NCBI GenBank assembly: GCA_947471245.1
Contig: CANIXM010000140.1
Span: forward strand, 1 to 5,840
DNA length: 5,840 nt
Direction: 5' to 3'
DNA from: Paludibacteraceae bacterium
Lineage (GTDB): Bacteria > Bacteroidota > Bacteroidia > Bacteroidales > Paludibacteraceae
Below, piece by piece: positions 1-5,840 of the stretch (position 1 is its first letter; each line of letters starts with the position of its first letter). The position numbers were made by a program, and so were the translations under genes. Under the pieces are notes generated by a model, which saw only the letters and a list, made by a program, of their open reading frames with translations, ran no database searches and was not told the DNA's origin.

Positions 1-924
1 GTAGATTCCTTCGTAGTTTATCAGCGCTTTTGCGGCCGTAGGGATATCAACTCCTAGCTGTGCCACCACCGCTATTGCAGCTGTGGCATTTTCCATATTG
101 TGTTTTCCCACTGTATTCATTTTGACAAGTTCGCCGTTGACCTTGAATTGGATTACAAATCCATCTTGCTCAAAGTCGCATCCTTGGTATCCTGCCATTT
201 GTCCATCAATGCTGAAATCATTGGCTTGATTTACAGACAGCTGTGTGGCCAATTTGTTGGATCTATTGGTAATAAAAGTGGTAGTTGTATTATTTCTAAA
301 CGTGCCAAATATTTCCATCAACTCATCAATTTCTTGGTGATCTTTGTCAATGTTGAGCAACAGACCTATCTCTGGATGGTATTGGACTATTGAGCCATCA
401 CTTTCGTCGGCCTCAATTACGAGCCATTCGCCAGCACCGACTTTGGCATTGCCTATTTTACCTTCTCGAATGATGCTAGTAAGTCCTGCCCCACCGATAA
501 TACTTGGATTCTGTCCCGCAAAGCTCAGAATATCAAAAATCATGGCAGAAGTAGTACTCTTACCCGAAGTTCCACCTACGGCAATGGTGCGTTTACTTTC
601 TGCTATTAGCGCTAGCACTTGCGAACGTCTTAGAATGGGGATGTTGAGTTCACGTGCTTTCTGAACTTCATAGACGGTCTCTTCTATGGCGGTGGAAACC
701 ACTACTAAGTCCGTGATTTCGGTGATTCCAGTTCCATCCTGTAGAAAGCAGGATATCCCTTCGGCTTCCAGTTTTTCTTTGGTTTCGTTGGGAGTGGAAG
801 GCAGGAAATATCGATCACTGCCACTTACGTTCATGCCTATCCCCTGTAAGTATTGGGCTATGGCACTCATGCCAGTGCCTGCCACACCTATGAAAAATAT
901 GTTTTTAAAATCGGTGATTTTCAA
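1..924 (-). CDS. MurC-like Mur ligase (UDP-N-acetylmuramate--amino acid ligase family), 3' end cut by window
   Basis: Mur ligases are cytoplasmic ATP-dependent enzymes; MurC joins L-alanine to UDP-N-acetylmuramic acid and the related Mpl attaches recycled murein peptide. Seen here: an N-terminal Rossmann segment FFIGVAGTGMSAIA (residues 10-23), followed by SGSD (34-37); a P-loop GTSGKST (118-124); EADESDGS (171-178); NIDKDH (191-196); and GKHNMENATAA (273-283). These appear in MurC order. The 308 residues seen end at NYEGIY, where MurC normally enters its C-terminal domain through an RRF motif; full MurC proteins are about 450-490 residues. I chose TTG at 924 because an in-frame stop lies five codons upstream (937-939) and the first ATG (residue 19) would remove the nucleotide-binding glycine loop. 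MurC usually has His and Thr in the P-loop (GTHGKT); Ser at both places here suggests a MurC-like paralogue. It stands alone, not in a visible cell-wall cluster. The family is secure; the exact substrate is not. Confidence 0.87.
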   Translation of the reverse strand, partial: MKITDFKNIFFIGVAGTGMSAIAQYLQGIGMNVSGSDRYFLPSTPNETKEKLEAEGISCFLQDGTGITEITDLVVVSTAIEETVYEVQKARELNIPILRRSQVLALIAESKRTIAVGGTSGKSTTSAMIFDILSFAGQNPSIIGGAGLTSIIREGKIGNAKVGAGEWLVIEADESDGSIVQYHPEIGLLLNIDKDHQEIDELMEIFGTFRNNTTTTFITNRSNKLATQLSVNQANDFSIDGQMAGYQGCDFEQDGFVIQFKVNGELVKMNTVGKHNMENATAAIAVVAQLGVDIPTAAKALINYEGIY

Positions 925-962
925 GTCAGTTGTCTTTTAAAATGTTGGTAAAGAATTTATCT

Positions 963-993
963 CAAATGTAGAAAAAAAAATCGTCACACACAA
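963..993 (-). promoter_or_regulatory. Bacteroidota-type promoter for the MurC-like gene
   Basis: On the minus strand a TACATTTG box (963-970) matches the Bacteroidota -7 consensus TAnnTTTG exactly. A TTG (991-993) lies 20 bases upstream, which fits the -33 element of this promoter class. The expected start of transcription, near 955, would give a leader of about 30 bases before the TTG start codon at 924. The spacer contains a run of nine T on the transcribed-sense strand (972-980). No start-site data are available, so this is a motif match only. Confidence 0.55.
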
Positions 994-1121
994 CTCGGCG
1001 GGAAAGCCGGATGAACTTACCAAGATTTTCTACAACCATCACATCCAGTTGGGATTGATGGTTTTTTAACCACATAGTAACATAGGTAAGCAAGCAAGAA
1101 TGGCTGAGATGTTTTAGAAAA

Positions 1122-1171
1122 AGCCCCTCCGACTCCCTCCGCCAGTGGGCGGACAGGCTCATAGGAGAGAG
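1122..1171. repeat. Interspersed hairpin-type intergenic repeat (probable)
   Basis: The segment holds a perfect 6-bp stem, TCCGCC (1138-1143) and GGCGGA (1148-1153), around a 4-base loop AGTG. CTCC at 1133-1136 can pair with GGAG at 1164-1167 as a looser outer stem. Its base composition is much more GC-rich than the surrounding AT-rich DNA, as expected of an inserted short element. The CCCTCCGACTCCCT-like wording resembles dispersed intergenic repeats of Bacteroidota, but only one copy is in this window, so mobility or copy number cannot be shown here. Confidence 0.5.
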
Positions 1172-1211
1172 AAAAACAAAAAACAAACTGGTAAATTTCA
1201 CTCCCTCAACA

Positions 1212-1247
1212 TTGGCTGTAAGCCAAATATATTCTACCACTTCGTGG
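1212..1247. repeat. Pair of adjacent short inverted repeats
   Basis: Two small perfect hairpins stand 10 bases apart: TTGGCT-GTA-AGCCAA (1212-1226) and CCAC-TTC-GTGG (1237-1247). Both have 3-base loops. Neither is followed by a T-run on either strand, so they do not look like intrinsic terminators. They probably belong to a dispersed intergenic element of the same general kind as the one at 1122-1171; the exact borders are uncertain. Confidence 0.4.
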
Positions 1248-1364
1248 CGAAGATGTGAATACGATTTTATTACATCATTCAAATAAAGAAAACATCTACT
1301 GCTTCATGATGATAATGACAAACTCATTCGAATTTCTCGTTTCTCTTTTGTTAGTATTGCAATG

Positions 1365-1721
1365 CTTACCTGTCAGATGCCATCGCACACCTATCAGATG
1401 CCTTCGCTTGACTGTCAGATGGCATTTCTTACCTGTCAGACGCCTTCGCACACCTATCAGATGCGTTCGCTTACCTGTCAGACTCCATTTCTTGCCTGTC
1501 AGATGGCTTCGCTTACCTGTCAGATGGCTCCGCTTGCTTGCCAGATGGCATTTCTTACCTGTCAGACGCCTTCGCTTACCTATCAGATGGCTCCGCTTGC
1601 TTGCCAGATGGCATTTCTTACCTGTCAGACGCCTTCGCACACCTATCAGATGCCTTCGCTTGACTGTCAGACGACATTGTTTGCCTATCACACGTCATTA
1701 CTTGCCTACAATAGTCGTCAT
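1365..1721. repeat. 21-bp tandem repeat array (16 units plus one decayed) with 63-bp superperiod
   Basis: Sixteen units of exactly 21 bases follow without a gap from 1365 to 1700; a seventeenth (1701-1721) keeps only its first bases. The common core is CTTACCTGTCAGATG with a six-base tail that varies (CCTTCG, GCTCCG, GCATTT). CAGA is present in units 1-15. Every third unit (3, 6, 9, 12, 15) ends in CATTT or CATTG, giving five 63-bp super-units from 1365 to 1679. Units 9 and 12 are identical, units 4, 10 and 13 are identical, and units 2 and 14 are identical, which shows expansion by block duplication. Because 21 is a multiple of three, several frames stay open and produce low-complexity heptapeptide repeats. 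The array begins 7 bases beyond the esterase stop codon, so it would form that gene's 3' untranslated region if transcription continues. Confidence 0.95.
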
Positions 1722-1727
1722 CGGGTC

Positions 1728-3740
1728 TTACTCCCTCTCCTTCGGAGAGGGTTGGGGAGAGGCTCTAAAAGGCGATGCAGGAAGTCCATCCTTATTCATC
1801 AGATTGCAGTTGGGTTTATTTTCCCATCCGTACCTTACTTCCACAGGGACTTTCACCTCTGGTGATGTGACCACCACCGTATTGCCATCAATGGTTGCAG
1901 TGGCATCATAAAACTTCATATCCTCACCCGCTATGGTGAAACCCTTGAGCATTGCCCCATCCTTCGCACACAATCCACCACCGACTTCGGTAAATTGCAC
2001 CCGGATACTACTACCCTCCACTTTTATGCTTTCGTACATTGGGCCAGATGCCTGTATGGATTCATGATACGCCACTTTGCGGGCTACAAGTGCCAGCCGC
2101 TCTCCCACCTCTTTTTTGTTGTGAGGGTGTAGGTTGTTCGCTTTCACCAAGTCGATGGTGACAGCCATGCCTGTGTTGGGATAGATAAGGGTGTGTAATT
2201 GAGCTTCGCGAAGCTCTGCCCATTCATCCTTCTCTTGATACTGATTCGAACTATAGCCGGGAAGTTGTACAAATAAAAACGGAAGATTTCCTTGTTTCCA
2301 CCTGCATCGCCAATCTTGAATGAGTAAGGGGAACAAAGTCTTGTACTCCGTAGCTCGATGTGCATTGCCTTCACCTTGATACCATATAAATCCTTTTAGT
2401 GAATAAGGAATGAGTGGTGCTATTTTAGCATTGTATATCAAACCAGGAATTTTGTTATATCCATCATCCTTCACAAATGCTTGTTCGAGATTTGCATTGT
2501 ATTTCCAGTTGCCACTCAGGGTCATTTTGTTTGCTTTGCCGTTGTTGGTGGTCAAAAACATACTATCTGATGGCCCGAGTAGTCCGCCTTTCCCCCACAT
2601 GTCTAGCAATCTTATTACCACTACATTATTGCCTTCTTTGACATATTTGGCTGGCACTTTAAAAGAACGATATTGATCAAAATCCATCTCAGTGGAGCCT
2701 ATTAATTCTCCATTAAAATAGACATGGGCAGCAATGTCAAGTTGTCCAAAACTTAGTAACAAGTCCTTGCCCTTGTATTTTTGGTCGAGTACCAACGATT
2801 TTCTGAACCATATTACACCTTCATATTGTCCCAACTCTGTTTGTTCGATGGATTGTGGCACGTTCATCGTTTTCCATTGATTGTCATCATAATCTGGCAG
2901 ATGCACCTTTGATTTCAATCCATCAAAAGCAGTGCTTGCCAATGACCAACTGAGACTGCTGATTTTTGTTCGACTCGAAATCACCTCGTTGGTAACGCCC
3001 GTTTGAATAAAGTCATCAATGCGTTTTTTCATATCAGGCATGGTGCGTAACATGTCCTGACTCACCCACGCTTCACAAGCTGTTCCGCTCCATGTATCTT
3101 TTATGAGACCGATAGTTACATGTTGATCCTTCTCTATTTCCTTTCCGAAATAATAAGCCACTGCCGAAAAGTTTTTCACCGCACTACTATCACACTTGAG
3201 CCATGGTCCTCCTTCCACATCTTCCTGTGGGCTAACGGACAATAAATTATTGACTGAAAATAATCGAATATTTGGAAATTGCTTGGCAGTAATTTCATCC
3301 CGTGCATGTTCCGAATTTTTCACCGAAAAATCCATGTTGGACTGACCACTTGCCAGCCATACATCGCCCACCATCACATTTTCGAACACTTTTTCTTTAT
3401 TGTCACTACTTATATTCAATTGATACGGACCACCCGCCTTCATTGGAGGTAAATACATCAGCCATTTACCTTTATCATCAGCCACGCAGTGTTGACTTCC
3501 GGCATAAGCCCATTGCGTTTGAGAACTTAAACCACCTTCAGCATTAAAACCCATACTATGCATTACTTCACATCTCAACGACACTGCCACTTTTGACCCT
3601 GGAGTAGCCGTTCCCCACACCGCTACATTGGTCTCACGTTGCAACACCATGTTGTCGGAAAAAATAGTAGGGAGAGACACTTGCGAAAACGAGTTAATCG
3701 AAATTAAGAAAACAAGGAATGTAAGAATCTTCTTTTTCAT
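1728..3740 (-). CDS. Secreted sialate O-acetylesterase family protein (SGNH-like, with GH2-like sugar-binding insert)
   Basis: This 670-residue exported enzyme belongs to the sialate O-acetylesterase family, which removes O-acetyl groups from sialic acids; related bacterial enzymes also deacetylate plant polysaccharides, so the substrate is open. A signal peptide covers residues 1-20 (MKKK, a hydrophobic core, then SFSQ). Next come the N-terminal beta region (FSDNMVLQR, 27-35; PPMKAGGPY, 98-106), GDVWLASGQSNM (125-136) with the presumed nucleophile Ser134, a beta-galactosidase-like jelly-roll insert (about 260-395, with WFRKSLVLD and VYFNGELIGS), WYQGEGNAH (453-461), and LHPHNKKEVGERLA (537-550) with presumed catalytic His538. 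Relatives often read DIHP where this has NLHP. ATG 3740 is chosen because it starts a clean signal peptide; an upstream ATG at 3818 would add 26 residues and overlap the promoter. Residues about 55-85 look longer than usual. The last 11 residues (ASPQPSPKERE) come from a repeat element. No SusC/SusD pair is adjacent. Confidence 0.9.
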   Translation of the reverse strand: MKKKILTFLVFLISINSFSQVSLPTIFSDNMVLQRETNVAVWGTATPGSKVAVSLRCEVMHSMGFNAEGGLSSQTQWAYAGSQHCVADDKGKWLMYLPPMKAGGPYQLNISSDNKEKVFENVMVGDVWLASGQSNMDFSVKNSEHARDEITAKQFPNIRLFSVNNLLSVSPQEDVEGGPWLKCDSSAVKNFSAVAYYFGKEIEKDQHVTIGLIKDTWSGTACEAWVSQDMLRTMPDMKKRIDDFIQTGVTNEVISSRTKISSLSWSLASTAFDGLKSKVHLPDYDDNQWKTMNVPQSIEQTELGQYEGVIWFRKSLVLDQKYKGKDLLLSFGQLDIAAHVYFNGELIGSTEMDFDQYRSFKVPAKYVKEGNNVVVIRLLDMWGKGGLLGPSDSMFLTTNNGKANKMTLSGNWKYNANLEQAFVKDDGYNKIPGLIYNAKIAPLIPYSLKGFIWYQGEGNAHRATEYKTLFPLLIQDWRCRWKQGNLPFLFVQLPGYSSNQYQEKDEWAELREAQLHTLIYPNTGMAVTIDLVKANNLHPHNKKEVGERLALVARKVAYHESIQASGPMYESIKVEGSSIRVQFTEVGGGLCAKDGAMLKGFTIAGEDMKFYDATATIDGNTVVVTSPEVKVPVEVRYGWENKPNCNLMNKDGLPASPFRASPQPSPKERE
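1731..1766. repeat. Interspersed palindromic repeat overlapping the esterase 3' end
   Basis: A perfect 8-bp stem CCCTCTCC (1733-1740) / GGAGAGGG (1744-1751) encloses a 3-base loop, followed by a second GGGGAGAGG that could compete for the same arm. Read on the minus strand it encodes SPQPSPKERE, a string I associate with a short repeat scattered between Bacteroidota genes. The esterase stop codon (1728-1730) lies right at its edge. As RNA it would form a stable hairpin at the end of the esterase message, but without a T-run it is not a classic intrinsic terminator. Its dispersed nature is from general knowledge, not shown inside this window. Confidence 0.65.
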
Positions 3741-3776
3741 GAGCGAATGACAATTTAAGGAACTTATATCAAATGA

Positions 3777-3784
3777 CAAAGGTA
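3777..3784 (-). promoter_or_regulatory. Candidate -7 box for the esterase gene
   Basis: On the minus strand TACCTTTG fits the Bacteroidota TAnnTTTG consensus and lies 36 bases upstream of the ATG at 3740, giving a leader of roughly 30 bases. The expected -33 TTG at about 20 bases upstream is absent; a TTTG occurs only 12 bases upstream and a TTG 31 bases upstream. A run of T precedes the box. The match is therefore only half supported. Confidence 0.35.
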
Positions 3785-3897
3785 AAAAAAAGATGACAAA
3801 TGAGGGTATAATAGTCAATGATCTTAGGAATAACTAAACCAATCTCTATCCGCCAACTCAAAAACAAGCATAGCATCCCTAATTTGCGAAAAAGTCC

Positions 3898-3921
3898 TAA
3901 ATACCAACTATTGGGTATTTA
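3898..3921. promoter_or_regulatory. Perfect 8-bp inverted repeat in the divergent promoter region (candidate operator)
   Basis: TAAATACC (3898-3905) and GGTATTTA (3914-3921) are exact reverse complements separated by 8 bases. The element lies 43 bases upstream of the receptor ATG and about where the upstream part of that promoter should be. A dimeric transcription factor could bind such a site. No T-run follows, so terminator function is unlikely. No regulator gene is visible, and the binding protein is unknown. Confidence 0.4.
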
Positions 3922-3939
3922 TAACTGTTACACTTTTGG

Positions 3940-3947
3940 TAATTTTG
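3940..3947 (+). promoter_or_regulatory. Candidate -7 box for the receptor gene
   Basis: TAATTTTG matches the TAnnTTTG consensus on the plus strand. The nearest upstream TTG (3911-3913) is 26 bases away, longer than usual, and lies within the inverted repeat. A start of transcription near 3954 would leave about 10 bases before the ATG at 3964 or about 19 before the ATG at 3973, which slightly favours the second start. This is a motif match only. Confidence 0.3.
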
Positions 3948-3963
3948 CAAAATATATTTAATA

Positions 3964-5840
3964 ATGTCCGTAATGATTAATAAAAGACTAATATTTCTCT
4001 CATTTTCCCTGTTAGCAATTCTAACAGTAAAAGGTGCTGGAATTATCAAAGGCAAAGTCCTATCGGGCGAAGAGCCAATAGAATATGCCATGGTGTATGT
4101 AAAAGGCACCACCCATGGGACTACAAGCAAAGAAGATGGCAGTTTTGAGATGCGCCGTGTGAATCACAACAAATGCATGATCATCACTACTTGCATGGGC
4201 TATGAACCTGACACACTTCGCATCAATCTAGGCGATGAGGAAACAAAGACCGTAAACATCAACCTAAAAAAAAGCACAAAAACTATTGGTGAGGTGACAG
4301 TTACAGGCACTATGAAAGAAGTGTCATTGTCAGAAAGCCCTGTAGCGATTGAAATCATCACCCCACGCCTATTTGAAAAAAACCCCACTCCTAGTATCTT
4401 TGAGTCGCTGAACATGGTGAACGGAGTGCGTCCACAAATACAATGCACCGTGTGTAGCACAGGCGACATACACATCAATGGCATGGAAGGTGCTTACACC
4501 ATGGTGATGATTGATGGGATGCCAATAGTTTCTGCACTGGGTAGCGTATATGGACTGATGGGCATTCCCAATTCCATCATCCAACGAGTAGAAGTTCAAA
4601 AAGGACCAGCTTCTACCCTTTATGGCTCGGAAGCAGTGGGTGGGCTCATCAATGTGATTACCAAAGACCCTCGCTTGGCACCAAAAGTGAGTGTGGACTT
4701 GATGGCAACATCGCAACAAGAATTTAATGGCGACATGAGTTTCCGTTACAACATTGGCAAAAGAATCACTTCGTTATTCAGTGCCAATGTATTCCATTTT
4801 GACAACAAGCTAGACATCAATAAAGACAATTTCACCGATATCACCTTACAAAAACGCTATGCCTTTTTCAATAAATTCTCTTTCAAACACGACAAAGGCA
4901 ACTACTCACAACTGGCTGTGAGATACTACTACGAAAACAGATGGGGTGGCGAAATGAGATGGAACGAAACACTTAGAGGGAGTGACTCCATCTATGGCGA
5001 AAGCATATACACCGACAGACTGGAACTGATTGGGTCATCACCTCTCAATTTTCTGGGTGATGGGTTCAAACTTCAATATTGCTTCAACTCCCACTTACAA
5101 AACTCAGCTTATGGGAAAACTCCATTCAGAGCTGATCAAAAAATTACATTCGTCCAACTGACGAAAAATATTGCCATTGGCGCTAATGACATACTGATTG
5201 GAACTGCACTACGCCACACTTGGTATGACGACGACACTGTGATTACCCGCAATGCGATGGACACCACACGCTCCAACCCCACCATCACCTTGCTCCCTGG
5301 TGTATTTGTACAAGATGAAATCAAACTGAGTAATTCCAATAGTGTGTTAGTCGGAGTTAGATATGACTACAACAACCATCACGGTGGCATCTTCTCGCCA
5401 CGAGCCAACTGGAAATACAAAATCAACGAACACAACACCATTAGATTCAGTGTAGGAAATGGATATAGAGTAGTAAATATTTTCAGCGAAGACCACGCTG
5501 CATTCAATGGGTCGAGGGTGGTAGAAATTAAAAGCGACATCAAACCCGAGCAATCGTGGAACGGGACTTTCAACTATTCGTTATTCAAAGCATTTGGTTT
5601 TGGATATGTTAGCATAGAAACCAACGCATTTTTGACTCGCTTTAGCAACAGGATAGTGGCCGACTATTTTACCGATGCCAACAAAGTTATTTTTGATAAT
5701 CTCAATGGCTATGGCATCAACAGAGGCGTGGGCATGCAAATGCACTGGACATTTAACATCCCACTCAATATCACCCTTGGTGCCACCTACATGGATGTGT
5801 TCCTGATGAAAAACAACGAGCAAAATGTATTGGAAAAAAC
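3964..5840 (+). CDS. TonB-dependent outer-membrane receptor with CarboxypepD_reg-like N-domain, 3' end cut by window
   Basis: TonB-dependent receptors are outer-membrane beta-barrels that import scarce ligands (iron chelates, heme, cobalamin, other metals or glycans) using energy from TonB-ExbBD. The 625 residues seen hold a signal peptide (about 1-25, LIFLSFSLLAILTVKGAG), a carboxypeptidase-regulatory-like domain (about 27-105, with GTTHGTTSKEDGSFEM), a TonB-box-like EVTVTGT (110-116), a plug domain (about 120-235) with INGMEGAYTMVMIDGMPIV and KGPASTLYGSEAVGGLINVI, then barrel strands including FSPRANWKYKI (477-487) and GNGYRVVNIFSEDHAAF (498-514). The plug carries a CxxC pair (Cys161, Cys164). 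Spacing and the lack of a SusD partner argue against a SusC glycan importer; the style is closer to receptors annotated for siderophores or metals, but the ligand cannot be read. I give the first in-frame ATG; ATG at 3973 (MINKR) is equally good. The final barrel strands, perhaps 100-200 residues, lie beyond the window. Confidence 0.92.
   Translation, partial: MSVMINKRLIFLSFSLLAILTVKGAGIIKGKVLSGEEPIEYAMVYVKGTTHGTTSKEDGSFEMRRVNHNKCMIITTCMGYEPDTLRINLGDEETKTVNINLKKSTKTIGEVTVTGTMKEVSLSESPVAIEIITPRLFEKNPTPSIFESLNMVNGVRPQIQCTVCSTGDIHINGMEGAYTMVMIDGMPIVSALGSVYGLMGIPNSIIQRVEVQKGPASTLYGSEAVGGLINVITKDPRLAPKVSVDLMATSQQEFNGDMSFRYNIGKRITSLFSANVFHFDNKLDINKDNFTDITLQKRYAFFNKFSFKHDKGNYSQLAVRYYYENRWGGEMRWNETLRGSDSIYGESIYTDRLELIGSSPLNFLGDGFKLQYCFNSHLQNSAYGKTPFRADQKITFVQLTKNIAIGANDILIGTALRHTWYDDDTVITRNAMDTTRSNPTITLLPGVFVQDEIKLSNSNSVLVGVRYDYNNHHGGIFSPRANWKYKINEHNTIRFSVGNGYRVVNIFSEDHAAFNGSRVVEIKSDIKPEQSWNGTFNYSLFKAFGFGYVSIETNAFLTRFSNRIVADYFTDANKVIFDNLNGYGINRGVGMQMHWTFNIPLNITLGATYMDVFLMKNNEQNVLEK

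Larger units (their letters stand above)
925..1727. other. Gene-free region filled with repeats
   Basis: About 800 bases separate the two minus-strand genes. I find no protein gene with family features. The region contains the ligase promoter, a stretch with the look of dispersed repeat DNA (ACCACATAGTAACATAGG near 1069-1086), hairpin elements around 1122-1171 and 1212-1247, and the 21-bp tandem array from 1365. The open frames here run through the repeats and look accidental. The 1248-1364 part is AT-rich and shows nothing I can name. That some pieces are multi-copy elements is an inference from their appearance, since only one copy of each is visible. Confidence 0.7.

Noticed and set aside
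100..940. Three plus-strand open frames over the ligase
   Set aside because: They are antisense to a gene with clear Mur ligase motifs and have no motifs of their own.
962..1282. Minus-strand 106-codon frame
   Set aside because: It runs through hairpin repeats and the ligase promoter, and its protein resembles no family I know.
1296..1691. Minus-strand 131-codon frame with a basic LTGKRSH-type heptad
   Set aside because: It starts at GTG inside the repeat, lacks a recognisable initiation region, and its amino acids vary without a silent-change bias; most likely a by-product of the minisatellite.
1365..1721. Possible CRISPR array
   Set aside because: Units are contiguous 21-mers that vary gradually among themselves; there are no constant repeats separated by unrelated spacers of uniform length, and no cas genes nearby.
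1733..1751. Intrinsic terminator for the esterase
   Set aside because: The stem is strong, but on the minus strand it is followed by AGTAAGACC rather than a T-run, and it lies partly inside the coding sequence.
1255..1911. Open frames of up to 218 codons on the plus strand across the array
   Set aside because: They are open because the repeat period is a multiple of three; they continue antisense into the well-supported esterase gene and have no family features.
3741..3818. Longer esterase start at 3818
   Set aside because: The added 26 residues would put a second hydrophobic stretch ahead of a textbook signal peptide and cover the best candidate promoter box.
1728..5840. Polysaccharide utilisation locus (esterase with SusC-like receptor)
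   Set aside because: The genes are divergent, no SusD-like lipoprotein is seen, and the receptor plug resembles siderophore/metal-type receptors more than SusC.

Overview
The window looks like chromosomal DNA from a member of the Bacteroidota. Supporting signs: a TonB-dependent receptor with an N-terminal carboxypeptidase-regulatory-like domain, a secreted sialate O-acetylesterase of the kind common in that phylum, TAnnTTTG-type -7 promoter boxes, no clear Shine-Dalgarno sequences, and an intergenic element whose translation reads PSPKERE, a type I associate with Bacteroidota genomes.

Layout. Positions 1-924 (minus) hold the first 308 codons of a MurC-like Mur ligase; its C-terminal domain lies beyond the left edge. 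Positions 925-1727 have no credible gene. They contain a good promoter for the ligase, several small hairpin-forming elements (about 1122-1171 and 1212-1247), and a 21-bp tandem array (1365-1700, with a decayed unit to 1721) that has a 63-bp higher-order period. Positions 1728-3740 (minus) encode a complete 670-residue exported sialate O-acetylesterase, whose last 11 codons lie inside an interspersed hairpin repeat. Positions 3741-3963 form a divergent promoter region with a perfect 8-bp inverted repeat. Positions 3964-5840 (plus) encode the first 625 residues of a TonB-dependent outer-membrane receptor that runs off the right edge.

How the parts relate. The three genes do not form an obvious pathway. 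The ligase belongs to peptidoglycan (or peptide recycling) chemistry in the cytoplasm. The esterase removes acetyl groups from sugars in the periplasm or outside the cell. The receptor imports an unknown ligand across the outer membrane. The esterase and receptor are divergently transcribed and could share regulation, but no SusD-like partner is present, so this is not a visible polysaccharide utilisation locus. The part most worth a second look is the repeat-laden gap between the ligase and the esterase, including the repeat that now supplies the esterase C-terminus. I see no clear case for a new multi-gene system.
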